A DNA stretch of 23,450 nucleotides from Clostridium sp. (GTDB lineage Bacteria; Bacillota; Clostridia; Lachnospirales; Lachnospiraceae), in contig SFNH01000018.1 of the NCBI GenBank assembly GCA_004554205.1, positions 1 to 23,450 of the forward strand. The letters run 5' to 3'. The notes below the pieces were generated by a model, which was not told where the DNA came from, searched no databases, and worked only from the letters and a program-made list of their open reading frames with translations. The first letter of the stretch is position 1; every line of letters begins with the position of its first letter. Positions 13,042 through 20,558 of the stretch are shown piece after piece. The translations under genes were made by a program, and so were the position numbers.

Positions 13042-15276
13042 CTATTTGCGGACCTTCGTTCCCTTCCCGTCGCGCTTTGCCATTTTCAGTCTGTTTAAGT
13101 GTACTTCTTTTTTATTGATGGCGATCACCGGTTCCTGACCGACAAAATACACCGCGTGAAGCTCGGCTCCCGCGCTGAGCTTCATGCCGCGCACACCGCG
13201 GGTATTTTTCTTTAGCTCCGGGATCTCCTCCATGGAGAACCTAAGCATCATGTCGTCGCTGCTGTGGAGCACTACATCCGTCTCTGTTCCGACTACGCGC
13301 ACAGTGAGGAGGCTGTCGCCGTCCTGAAGCTTCGTCGCCGCGACCGTGCGGTTGTTGGTAATAAATTCTTCCGCCGGAACCTGCTTTACCATCGCCTGCT
13401 TCGTCGCAAACAAAAGCATCTGCCCTGTCAGCCGCCCCAGGCTTGTGAGGAAGACGATCTCTTCCTTCCCGCCGTCATACTTGCTCACATTGTCGATCGG
13501 CGTCCCCTTGTCCTTAAGCTTTGCGAAGGGGATGTCCATCAACTTCGTCTGGTGCAGGCTTCCCGTGTCGGTAAAGATGCACAGCTTGTCCGTATTCAGA
13601 CACGGTATTACATACCTGTAATCCGTCTCCACCGTCTCCTGGCTACGCTCATAAGCCGCCCGGTCAAGAAGCTTACAGTAGCCGAAGCGGTCCATGACAA
13701 ACACGACCTCCTGTACTTTGACCGGAGCCTCCTCGTATACCGCTTCCTTGCCGTCCTCAAGAAACGTCCTGCGCGGCGAGGCAAACTCGCTTTTAATATT
13801 TGCAAGATCCTCCTTGATGACCTGATTCATGGCGGCGCGGCTCTTTAAGATCTTTTCGTACTCCGCAATTTTCTTTAAGCACTCCTTATACTCCTTCTCA
13901 AGAGCCAGAATTTCAAGGCCGATCAGCTTATACAGGCGCATTTCCAGGATCGCCCCCGCCTGCTTCTCCGTGAAATGAAGCTTTTTCGCGTCCTCCTCAA
14001 AGCCCGGATTCCGGAATTTGATATTGGAGATGTCCCCGCTCATCAGACACGCCTTCGCGTCCTTTAAATTTTTCGAGCCGCGGAGAACCGCGATGATTAA
14101 GTCGATCACGTCGCATGCCTTGATAAGGCCTTCCCTGATCTCCTTTTTCTCCAGCTCCTTCTCAAGCAGCGTCCGGTACTTTCTGGTGGCGTTCTCATAC
14201 TGGAATTCCAGATAATTGCTCAAAATACCGTGCAGGTTTAAGGTCTCCGGACGCCCGTTTGCGATCGCCAGCATATTGACGCCGAATGTGTCCTCGAGCT
14301 TCGTCTTCTTGTAAAGAATGTTCCTGATCTTCTCGATATCTGCATCTTTCTTAAGCTCCAGCACAATGCGGACGCCCTCCTTGCCCGACTGATTCGAGAT
14401 GTCGACCACGTCCGGCAGCTTTTTAGTCTCCACGAGCTCCGCCACATCCGTCAGGAATTTATTGATACCCGCGCCGATCATGGTGTACGGGATCTGGCTG
14501 ATCACCAGCTTGTCCTTATCGCTCTTTCGCCTGCCAAGCTCCACCTCGATCTTACCGCGCAGCTTGATCTTACCGGCGCCTGTCTCATAAATTTCCGCAA
14601 GCTCGCTCTTGTTTGCGATAATGCCTCCGGTTGGGAAATCCGGACCGGGCATGAGTTCCATCATCTCTTTCACGGACATTTCCGGATTGTCAATGTAGGC
14701 CTGCACCAGGTCAATCACCTCGCCGAGATTGTGGGGCGGGATACTGGTGCTCATGCCGACCGCGATGCCGTCCGCGCCGTTGATCAGGAGATTCGGCACA
14801 CGGACAGGGAGAACCTCCGGCTCCTTCTCGGACTCATCATAGTTGGAGATGAAATTTACCGTCTTGTCAAGGTCTTTTAAGTAGACCTCCTCCGCAAATT
14901 TTTTTAGGCGCGCCTCGGTGTAACGCATGGCGGCCGCGCCGTCGCCCTCGATCGAGCCGAAATTCCCGTGCCCGTCGACAAGCGCCATGCCCTTCTTGAA
15001 CTCCTGGGACATTACCACGAGCGTCTCGTAGATGGAGCTGTCGCCGTGGGGATGGTATTTACCCATGGTGTCGCCGACGATACGCGCCGACTTTCTGTGC
15101 GGCTTGTCATGCCCTAGCTTTAACTCGCTCATATCGTAGAGTACGCGCCGCTGCACCGGCTTTAAGCCGTCCCTCGCGTCGGGGATCGCCCTCGCAGTGA
15201 TGACGCTCATGGAGTAATTCAGATAACTGCGCTGCATCTCCTCCGAGTATTCCGTTGTCAAAATTTTCTCAGCCAT
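13042..15276 (-). CDS. parC: DNA topoisomerase IV subunit A (ParC-like)
   Basis: This is the DNA breakage-reunion subunit of a type IIA topoisomerase, which separates linked daughter chromosomes. It has 744 residues. The winged-helix region holds KYHPHGDSSIYETL and the catalytic tyrosine Tyr119 in AAMRYTEARL. The quinolone-determining positions are Ser80 and Glu84, the unmutated state. The coiled-coil tower (about 360-490) is followed by a short C-terminal beta-propeller region (about 510-735), with no QRRGGKG-type GyrA box. The missing GyrA box and short C-terminal domain favour topoisomerase IV over gyrase. The gene starts 12 bases after parE, with AAGGAG 8 bases upstream. A TRGVRGMKL segment near the C-terminus is a normal propeller element. 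Confidence 0.88.
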   Translation of the reverse strand: MAEKILTTEYSEEMQRSYLNYSMSVITARAIPDARDGLKPVQRRVLYDMSELKLGHDKPHRKSARIVGDTMGKYHPHGDSSIYETLVVMSQEFKKGMALVDGHGNFGSIEGDGAAAMRYTEARLKKFAEEVYLKDLDKTVNFISNYDESEKEPEVLPVRVPNLLINGADGIAVGMSTSIPPHNLGEVIDLVQAYIDNPEMSVKEMMELMPGPDFPTGGIIANKSELAEIYETGAGKIKLRGKIEVELGRRKSDKDKLVISQIPYTMIGAGINKFLTDVAELVETKKLPDVVDISNQSGKEGVRIVLELKKDADIEKIRNILYKKTKLEDTFGVNMLAIANGRPETLNLHGILSNYLEFQYENATRKYRTLLEKELEKKEIREGLIKACDVIDLIIAVLRGSKNLKDAKACLMSGDISNIKFRNPGFEEDAKKLHFTEKQAGAILEMRLYKLIGLEILALEKEYKECLKKIAEYEKILKSRAAMNQVIKEDLANIKSEFASPRRTFLEDGKEAVYEEAPVKVQEVVFVMDRFGYCKLLDRAAYERSQETVETDYRYVIPCLNTDKLCIFTDTGSLHQTKLMDIPFAKLKDKGTPIDNVSKYDGGKEEIVFLTSLGRLTGQMLLFATKQAMVKQVPAEEFITNNRTVAATKLQDGDSLLTVRVVGTETDVVLHSSDDMMLRFSMEEIPELKKNTRGVRGMKLSAGAELHAVYFVGQEPVIAINKKEVHLNRLKMAKRDGKGTKVRK

Positions 15277-15288
15277 GGTTCTTTCTCC

Positions 15289-17208
15289 TTACGCATCGAT
15301 CTCTGCTTCATCTGCATGTTCATAAATAAACTGTCTGCGGGGCGGAACCTCGCTTCCCATCAGCATTTCCGTCATCTCGGAGGCAAGCCTTGCATCCTCG
15401 ATCTCCACACGCTTCAGCACCCGTCTGTCGGGATCTAGGGTCGTCTCCCAGAGCTGCTCGGGATCCATCTCGCCAAGACCCTTGTAGCGCTGAAGGCGGA
15501 AATCTCCCGTATGATTCTTCCGGTAACGCTCCAGCTCCTTGTCATCATACAGATACTGCTCCTGTCCTCTCGCCGGAATCACCTTGTAAAGGGGCGGCAT
15601 GGCGATAAACACATGTCCGTCGTAAATGAGCTCCGGCATAAACCGGTAGAGAAAAGTCAGAAGCAGCGTGTCGATGTGGCTCCCGTCCACGTCCGCATCC
15701 GTCATCAGGATGATCTTGTTATAGCGCAGCTTCGTAATGTCAAAATCGTTTCCGTAGCCCTCGGAAAAGCCGCAGCCGAAGGCGTTGATCATCGTCTTGA
15801 TCTCTGCATTTGCGAGAACCTTGTCCATGGACGCCTTCTCCACGTTTAAAATTTTTCCGCGGATCGGAAGAATCGCCTGATACTGGCGGTTTCTCGCAGT
15901 CTTTGCGGAACCTCCCGCAGAGTCGCCCTCAACGATAAAAATCTCGCACTTCTCCGCGTCGCGGCTCTCACAGTTCGCCAGCTTCCCATTGCTGTCAAAG
16001 GAAAACTTTGACCTGGTAAGCAGATTGGTCTTCGCCTTCTCCTCCGCTTTTCGGATCTTCGCCGATTTCTCGGCGCAGGCGATGACCGCCTTCAACGTCT
16101 CAAGATTCCGGTCAAAATAGTGCTGCAGCAGGTCGCCCGTCACCGTAAATACCGCTTTTGTGGCGTCGGCGCTCGCAAGCTTCGTCTTTGTCTGTCCCTC
16201 AAAGATGGGATCCGGGTGCTTTACCGCGATCACCGCCGTCATGCCGTTTCGCGTGTCCGCGCCGGTAAAGTTCTGATCTTTCTCTTTTAAAATCCCAAGC
16301 TCTCTCGCATAGGAGTTGATAAGCTGGGTAAACCTTGTCTTAAAGCCGACAAGGTGTGTGCCGCCCTCCTGGGTAAAGATGTTGTTGCAGAAGCCTAAAA
16401 TATTTTCCTCAAAGGTATCCACGAACTGAATCGCGGCCTCCACCTCAATTTTGTCGATCTCGCTCTTAAAATAAATTGGGTCGTGAATGGCGGTTTTCCC
16501 GTTGTTTAACTCCCTCACATACGCGACGATCCCCTCCGGCTCATGGTAGGTGATGTCCTCCTCCTCGCCGGGACGCCGGTTGCTGTAATAGATCGAGAGC
16601 CCCGGGTTTAAGTATGCCGTCTCGTGAAGGCGGCTTTTCAGCCAGTCCGCCTTAAAACGTGTCTTCTCAAAGATCTCGCCGTCCGGCAGAAAATTGATCT
16701 CGGTCCCCGTCTCCTTTGTCTTTCCGAGAACCGGCAGCAGGCCGTCTGTCAGCTCCACGGTCGGGATACCGCGCTCGTAAGCGTCGTGATGGATAAGACC
16801 GTTCTTATATACCTTCACGTCCATGTGGACAGAAAGGGCGTTCACCACCGAGGAGCCCACGCCGTGAAGACCGCCGCTTGTCTTGTAGGCATCGTTGTCA
16901 AATTTTCCGCCTGCATGGAGGGTCGAGAGCACGATCCGCTCCGCGGACACGCCCTTCTTGTGCATCTCCACCGGGATTCCGCGCCCGGAATCCTTCACGG
17001 TGCAGGAGCCGTCCGCCTCGAGCGTAACCCATATGTTATTGCAATACCCGGCAAGATGCTCGTCCACCGCATTGTCCACGATCTCGTAGATCAGGTGGTT
17101 TAATCCCTTGCTTCCCACGCCTCCGATATACATACCCGGACGCTTCCGGACAGCCTCCAGCCCCTCGAGAACGGTGATGCTGTCAGCATTGTACTGTGTC
17201 TTCGCCAT
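15289..17208 (-). CDS. parE: DNA topoisomerase IV subunit B (ParE-like)
   Basis: This is the ATPase subunit of topoisomerase IV. It has 639 residues in three domains. The GHKL ATPase comes first, with Glu42 and Asn46 in YEIVDNAVDE and the glycine lid GGLHGVGSSVVNALS. The transducer domain follows, then the TOPRIM domain with IVEGDSAGGSAK and DADVDGSHI, and the C-terminal QRYKGLGEMDPEQLWETTLDP. Sequence alone does not separate ParE from GyrB well; the ParE call rests mainly on its partner, which lacks a GyrA box. The start has GGAGG 6 bases upstream. It is first in a two-gene operon. Confidence 0.9.
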   Translation of the reverse strand: MAKTQYNADSITVLEGLEAVRKRPGMYIGGVGSKGLNHLIYEIVDNAVDEHLAGYCNNIWVTLEADGSCTVKDSGRGIPVEMHKKGVSAERIVLSTLHAGGKFDNDAYKTSGGLHGVGSSVVNALSVHMDVKVYKNGLIHHDAYERGIPTVELTDGLLPVLGKTKETGTEINFLPDGEIFEKTRFKADWLKSRLHETAYLNPGLSIYYSNRRPGEEEDITYHEPEGIVAYVRELNNGKTAIHDPIYFKSEIDKIEVEAAIQFVDTFEENILGFCNNIFTQEGGTHLVGFKTRFTQLINSYARELGILKEKDQNFTGADTRNGMTAVIAVKHPDPIFEGQTKTKLASADATKAVFTVTGDLLQHYFDRNLETLKAVIACAEKSAKIRKAEEKAKTNLLTRSKFSFDSNGKLANCESRDAEKCEIFIVEGDSAGGSAKTARNRQYQAILPIRGKILNVEKASMDKVLANAEIKTMINAFGCGFSEGYGNDFDITKLRYNKIILMTDADVDGSHIDTLLLTFLYRFMPELIYDGHVFIAMPPLYKVIPARGQEQYLYDDKELERYRKNHTGDFRLQRYKGLGEMDPEQLWETTLDPDRRVLKRVEIEDARLASEMTEMLMGSEVPPRRQFIYEHADEAEIDA

Positions 17209-17241
17209 GATACTCCTCCATATCTAGTGTAGTCCGATGCT

Positions 17242-17271
17242 ATTATACACAAAAACTGGTTAAAAAAGCAA
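17242..17271 (-). promoter_or_regulatory. Sigma-A type promoter for parE-parC
   Basis: On the minus strand TTGCTT (17266-17271), an 18-base spacer and TATAAT (17242-17247) are present, with TG two bases before the -10 giving an extended element. It lies about 34 bases before the parE start. Confidence 0.7.
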
Positions 17272-17335
17272 GCAAAAAGAGACGCACGCATATTTCTTTG
17301 CAAAGCGCCCCTTCTTTTTTCATCGCATTTTAACT

Positions 17336-18070
17336 CTATAAAACCTTATTGAGGAAGCTGATCGTCCGCTCTTCCTTCGGGTGGGAGAAAATCTCTTCCG
17401 GCGTTCCTTCCTCTACGATCACTCCATCGTCCATGAAGATCACCCGATCCGCGACCTCTCTCGCAAATCCCATCTCGTGAGTCACGACCACCATCGTCAT
17501 GCCGCCTAGGGCAAGCTGCTTCATTACCTCTAAAACTTCTCCAACCATCTCCGGATCGAGAGCCGAGGTGGGCTCGTCAAAGAGCATGATATCCGGATTC
17601 ATGGCAAGAGAGCGTGCGATGGCAACGCGCTGTTTCTGGCCGCCTGAAAGCTGAGCGGGATAGGCATCCGCCTTGTCCGCAAGCCCAACGCGCGTCAGAA
17701 GCTCGACCGCCTTTTTTACAGCGCTGTCCTTGTCCATCAGCTTTAGCTCCACCGGAGCCAGTGTGATATTCTCCGTCACCGTCAGATGCGGGAAAAGATT
17801 AAAGTGCTGGAATACCATACCGATATTTTCACGCACCTTATTGATGTTGACATTCGGATCTGAGATCGGATGTCCGTCCACGATCACTTCGCCGAAGGTA
17901 ATCTTTTCCAGGCGGTTTAAGCAGCGCAGGAATGTGCTCTTGCCGGAGCCGGACGGCCCGATCAGGCATACCACCTCTCCCTCTGTGACCTCCAGATCAA
18001 TGCCCCGCAATACCTCAAGCTTCCCGAAGCTTTTCTTTAAGTTAGTTACTGAAATCTTACTGTCTGCCAT
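17336..18070 (-). CDS. Polar amino acid ABC transporter, ATP-binding protein
   Basis: This is the cytoplasmic ATPase of an amino acid importer of the GlnQ/HisP family. It has 244 residues. Walker A is GPSGSGKST (38-46), the Q-loop glutamine is Gln88, the signature is LSGGQKQRVAIARSLA (141-156), Walker B is IMLFDEPTSALD (161-172), and the switch histidine is in VVVTHEMGFAREVADRV. The AREVADR segment is typical of the polar amino acid uptake family. Its start overlaps the permease gene by 14 bases, so the two are translationally coupled. It is the last gene of the operon. No clean terminator was seen downstream. Confidence 0.94.
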   Translation of the reverse strand: MADSKISVTNLKKSFGKLEVLRGIDLEVTEGEVVCLIGPSGSGKSTFLRCLNRLEKITFGEVIVDGHPISDPNVNINKVRENIGMVFQHFNLFPHLTVTENITLAPVELKLMDKDSAVKKAVELLTRVGLADKADAYPAQLSGGQKQRVAIARSLAMNPDIMLFDEPTSALDPEMVGEVLEVMKQLALGGMTMVVVTHEMGFAREVADRVIFMDDGVIVEEGTPEEIFSHPKEERTISFLNKVL

Positions 18071-18740
18071 AGGACACCTTCCTCTCCACGATCAGCGCGA
18101 TCTTTGAGAGGATCGTACAGATCACCAGATAAAACGCCGCGACCACCAGCCAGATCGCCATGACCATCGAGGCGGAGTTCGCCGCGATGATCTTGCCGTT
18201 CTGGGTAAGCTCCCGGATACCGATGATCGAGATCAGGGAGGTGTCTTTTAAAGAGATGATAAACTGGTTGATAATTGAGGGCATCATGGTGCGGAATGCC
18301 TGCGGCAGGATCACCTTCTGCATGGCTTTCCCGTAGGGAAGCCCGAGACTGCGCGCCGCTTCCATCTGGCCCTTGTCAATGGCCTCGATGCCGCCGCGGA
18401 TGATCTCCGCCATGTACGCCCCGGCGTTTAAGCTTAAAGTCACGGCGCCCGCCGTAAAATTGCCGCCGATATTGCTCCAGGAGAATCCATAGGGACGGAG
18501 CACCTGGCTGATCCCGTAAAAGACGATCATCGTCTGAACCATCAGCGGCGTACCGCGGATAATATCAATATAGATATTTGCAATTACCGTCAGCGGCTTT
18601 AAGCCGGATACCTTGAACAGGCCAAAGATCACGCCAAGCACCGTCGCGCAGAGCAGGGATACCGCTGTCAGCTTCAAAGTCTCGCCGAGCGCTACGCAAA
18701 AGGACGGAAAATAATTTACAAGTATTTCAACAAATGCCAT
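18057..18740 (-). CDS. Polar amino acid ABC transporter, permease
   Basis: This is a membrane component of the HisM/GlnP type with 227 residues. The N-terminal helix (about 15-40) ends before the family RGTPLMVQ motif (62-69). A YMAEIIRGGIEAI helix leads to the cytoplasmic EAA loop EAARSLGLPYGKAMQKVILPQAFR (about 127-150), which docks with the ATPase. Further helices follow through residue 215. Five membrane segments are expected. One permease gene implies a homodimer in the complex. An 86-base gap separates it from the binding protein gene and contains a degenerate copy of the 31-bp repeat. AAGGTGG precedes its ATG. Confidence 0.93.
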   Translation of the reverse strand: MAFVEILVNYFPSFCVALGETLKLTAVSLLCATVLGVIFGLFKVSGLKPLTVIANIYIDIIRGTPLMVQTMIVFYGISQVLRPYGFSWSNIGGNFTAGAVTLSLNAGAYMAEIIRGGIEAIDKGQMEAARSLGLPYGKAMQKVILPQAFRTMMPSIINQFIISLKDTSLISIIGIRELTQNGKIIAANSASMVMAIWLVVAAFYLVICTILSKIALIVERKVSYGRQ

Positions 18741-18770
18741 GTTTGCCCACCTTATCTCCAGTTCTATGTG

Positions 18771-18787
18771 TTCGTAATTGTTCAGTA
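18771..18787 (-). repeat. Degenerate partial copy of the 31-bp repeat
   Basis: Bases TTCGTAATTGTTCAGTA match the first 17 bases of the asd leader repeat (read on the plus strand from 12978) at 16 of 17 positions, then diverge. It lies in the gap between the binding protein and permease genes. Confidence 0.55.
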
Positions 18788-18826
18788 ATATATGTTCTCA
18801 GATCGCAGCCGTTCAGGCATATTATC

Positions 18827-19603
18827 CTACTTGCTGATGTAGGTGTTCAGGATCTCGTCGTATTTTCCGCTGTCCTTTAAATTTTTGAGACCTGCGTTGA
18901 ACATTTCGATCAGCTCCGGGTTCTTCCCCTTGAGCACCGCGAAACCGTAAGAATTGCCGCGCTCCATCTCAAGCGGCATCTTTAAGGCCGTGCCGCGGGT
19001 GATCTCATATCCGAGAACCGGGTAATCCTCAAAGCATGCCACAGAATTGCCTGCAAGGACATCCTGGTACATACTGGAGGAATCCTCAAACTGGTTTAAG
19101 GTGAATCCGTACTGATCCGCGATGGACTCCGCGAAGCTGCAGCCCTCGGTGCCGATCTTTGCCGCTACGGTCTTGCCTCTTAAATCCTCATAGGAAGCGA
19201 TATCGGAATCCGCCGCAACGCCCATGCCTACTCCGGAATCAAAGTACGGAGTGGAAAAATCATACTTCTGCTTTCTTTCATCCGTGATGGACATACCGGC
19301 GATCATCGCATCGTACTCGCCTGCCTCAACGCCGGTCATCGCCGCGGAGAAGCCTGCCACGACAAGATCATACTGGAAGCCCTGATCCTCGGCGATCGCC
19401 TTCAGAAGGTCAAGGTCGATCCCGACCATCTCACCCTTATCGTTCTCAAACTCGAACGGTGCGAAGGTCGTGTCCGTAGCGATCTTGTAAACCTTTCCCG
19501 TCGCCGCCGCTGACCCGCTCTGAGCAGTCTTATTGCTGCCGCATGCTGCCATGGATGCTGCCGTTAAAACGGCCATTGCTAATGCTAAAATTCTCTTTTT
19601 CAC
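18827..19603 (-). CDS. Polar amino acid ABC transporter, substrate-binding lipoprotein
   Basis: This is the extracellular receptor of the importer, 258 residues, family 3 of solute-binding proteins. Residues 1-20 are a lipoprotein signal with lipobox SMAAC and Cys21 as the lipid attachment site. Next comes a Ser/Ala-rich tether, then the two-lobe binding fold: YKIATDTTFAPFEFENDKGEMVGIDLDLLKAI, DAMIAGMSITDERKQKYDFSTPYFDSG and the LRGKTVAAKIGT hinge. The set of residues suits a polar or charged amino acid, but which one is not clear. The start codon is GTG, with AGGAGG 9 bases upstream. It is the first gene of the operon, which fits the usual excess of binding protein over permease. Confidence 0.93.
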   Translation of the reverse strand: MKKRILALAMAVLTAASMAACGSNKTAQSGSAAATGKVYKIATDTTFAPFEFENDKGEMVGIDLDLLKAIAEDQGFQYDLVVAGFSAAMTGVEAGEYDAMIAGMSITDERKQKYDFSTPYFDSGVGMGVAADSDIASYEDLRGKTVAAKIGTEGCSFAESIADQYGFTLNQFEDSSSMYQDVLAGNSVACFEDYPVLGYEITRGTALKMPLEMERGNSYGFAVLKGKNPELIEMFNAGLKNLKDSGKYDEILNTYISK

Positions 19604-19635
19604 AATTAAAATCCTCCTCTTTTATGATTCTATGT

Positions 19636-19664
19636 AATATAACACAAGCAGAGACTAAGGTCAA
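19636..19664 (-). promoter_or_regulatory. Sigma-A type promoter for the amino acid transporter operon
   Basis: On the minus strand TTGACC (19659-19664) and TATATT (19636-19641) are separated by exactly 17 bases. It lies about 33 bases before the GTG start of the binding protein. No T-box or other long leader is present. Confidence 0.8.
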
Positions 19665-19711
19665 GAACTTATGCCGTTTTTTTCTCATTTTTTACAGTCC
19701 TAATTTCAAGA

Positions 19712-19755
19712 TAAGAAAAAGCCGGAAATCCTTTACCTGCAAGGGTTTCCGGCTT
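19712..19755 (-). terminator. Intrinsic terminator of the tRNA operon
   Basis: AAGCCGGAAA (19719-19728) pairs perfectly with TTTCCGGCTT (19746-19755). Three more pairs extend the stem inward. On the minus strand the stem is followed by TTTTTCTTATC. It begins two bases after tRNA-Thr. Confidence 0.88.
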
Positions 19756-19756
19756 A

Positions 19757-19829
19757 AGCTCCCGGCCGGACTCGAACCGGCGACCCACGCATTACGAATG
19801 CGTTGCGCTACCAACTGCGCTACGGAAGC
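19757..19829 (-). tRNA. tRNA-Thr (anticodon CGT)
   Basis: This is a complete 73-base cloverleaf on the minus strand. Acceptor GCTTCCG pairs with CGGGAGC (one G-U). The anticodon stem ACGCA/TGCGT encloses loop TTCGTAA, giving CGT, which reads ACG. The T arm is GCCGG-TTCGAGT-CCGGC. The discriminator base is U and CCA is not encoded. It is third and last in the tRNA operon. Confidence 0.93.
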
Positions 19830-19866
19830 GTTAAAAATGCCTTGGAGGAATATCCAAAGCATCTTA

Positions 19867-19938
19867 TGACCTCGCCGGGAATCGAACCCGGGTTTACGCC
19901 GTGAGAGGGCGTCGTCTTAGCCGCTTGACCACGAGGCC
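19867..19938 (-). tRNA. tRNA-Glu (anticodon CTC)
   Basis: This is a 72-base cloverleaf on the minus strand. Acceptor GGCCTCG pairs with CGAGGTC (one G-U). The anticodon stem ACGCC/GGCGT encloses loop CTCTCAC, giving CTC, which reads GAG. The T arm is CCGGG-TTCGATT-CCCGG. The discriminator is A and CCA is not encoded. Confidence 0.93.
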
Positions 19939-19954
19939 ATATCATAGATATACA

Positions 19955-19974
19955 CTTACTTTATCAAAAGTAAG
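19955..19974 (-). other. Spacer hairpin abutting the 3' end of tRNA-Pro
   Basis: A perfect 8-bp stem (CTTACTTT / AAAGTAAG) with a 4-base loop starts directly after the tRNA-Pro discriminator base. It lacks a T-tract, so it is more likely a processing or spacing structure between tRNA-Pro and tRNA-Glu than a terminator. Confidence 0.5.
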
Positions 19975-20048
19975 TCGAGGCGACAAGATTCGAACTTGCG
20001 GCCTCTGCGTCCCGAACGCAGCGCTCTACCAAACTGAGCCACGCCTCG
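19975..20048 (-). tRNA. tRNA-Pro (anticodon CGG)
   Basis: This is a 74-base cloverleaf on the minus strand. Acceptor CGAGGCG pairs perfectly with CGCCTCG. The anticodon stem CTGCG/CGCAG encloses loop TTCGGGA, giving CGG, which reads CCG. The discriminator is A and CCA is not encoded. It is first in the operon, about 11 bases after the promoter -10. Confidence 0.93.
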
Positions 20049-20059
20049 ATACCTTTGAT

Positions 20060-20088
20060 AGTATAATATAAGTTGTTTTAATTGTCAA
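20060..20088 (-). promoter_or_regulatory. Near-consensus promoter of the tRNA operon
   Basis: On the minus strand a perfect TTGACA (20083-20088), a 17-base spacer and TATACT (20060-20065) are present. It overlaps the tail of the degraded mscS reading frame. Confidence 0.85.
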
Positions 20089-20215
20089 CACAAATCAGAA
20101 AAATTTTTCTAATAAAAAGATTCTCAAGATTCGTCGCTTCCTGGTACACCTTCGGCTGATTGAGCACCACCTGCGGAAACGGAATATTGATATCATTCTC
20201 GTTTACGGCCCTGTC
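20078..20215 (-). pseudogene. Remnant of an MscS-type mechanosensitive channel gene (C-terminal end only)
   Basis: The minus-strand frame ending at the TAA at 20078 reads DRAVNENDINIPFPQVVLNQ and then PKVYQEATNLEN. The short pattern with IPFPQ preceded by an N-E-N-D-I turn is the hallmark of the very C-terminus of MscS-family channels. Only about 35 recognisable codons remain; the membrane domain and start are absent. The upstream border, near 20212-20218, runs directly into a different gene fragment in another frame. The tail of the frame overlaps the tRNA operon promoter. It is probably not functional. The identification rests on a short motif. Confidence 0.55.
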
Positions 20216-20315
20216 CATCGATAATGGCGTAGCCAGTCACCATTTTCCCGTCATTTAAGCAATAATACGTCTTGCCATTCCAGTTAGAAGGCGGATATGT
20301 GCCATATTCGCTGTA
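20193..20315 (-). pseudogene. Remnant of a cell-wall-binding repeat protein
   Basis: A 40-codon minus-strand frame, closed by stops at both ends and without a start codon, contains SNWNGKTYYCLNDGKMVTGY. This matches the aromatic and glycine pattern of choline/cell-wall-binding repeats (W-x-G-x-x-Y-Y-x-x-x-D-G-K-M-x-T-G). A stop lies immediately upstream in the same frame. The last several codons run into the mscS remnant, so the two fragments are joined by a deletion or other rearrangement. It lies 30 bases after the copA stop. Confidence 0.5.
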
Positions 20316-20345
20316 TTACCTTACCTTATTTTTCTAAACAATCTG

Positions 20346-20558
20346 TTATGTGTCAATCTCCGTCACCTTGTAATCCTGCTCCTCCACCGCCTTCTTAAGC
20401 GCCTCGTCGGCAACCGCCTCATGTAACGTCACTACTGCGGTTCCGGTTTCGTGGCTCACTTCGGCCTGCGCGACGCCGGGAATCGCCTCCAGGGTCTTTT
20501 TAACGCGCGCCTCGCAGTGCCCGCACATCATCCCCTCAATCTTCATCGTCTTTGTCAT
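20346..20558 (-). CDS. Possible separately translated CopZ-like copper chaperone nested in copA
   Basis: The last 70 codons of copA begin at an in-frame ATG (20558), preceded by a perfect AAGGAGG at 20567-20573 with 8 bases of spacing. The 70-residue product would be a complete heavy-metal-associated domain: MKIEGMMCGHCEARVKKTLE, metal-binding Cys12 and Cys15, and a beta-alpha-beta-beta-alpha-beta pattern ending KVTEID. This is the size and form of free CopZ chaperones, which deliver Cu(I) to CopA. Known copA-copZ gene pairs in Firmicutes suggest the two were once separate and fused by loss of the copA stop, with the old start signal retained. Use of the internal start is inference. Confidence 0.55.
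   Translation of the reverse strand: MTKTMKIEGMMCGHCEARVKKTLEAIPGVAQAEVSHETGTAVVTLHEAVADEALKKAVEEQDYKVTEIDT

Noticed and set aside
17209..17335. Terminator for the ABC transporter operon
   Set aside because: Some GC-rich and T-rich runs are present on the minus strand, but no clean stem of adequate length precedes a T-tract.
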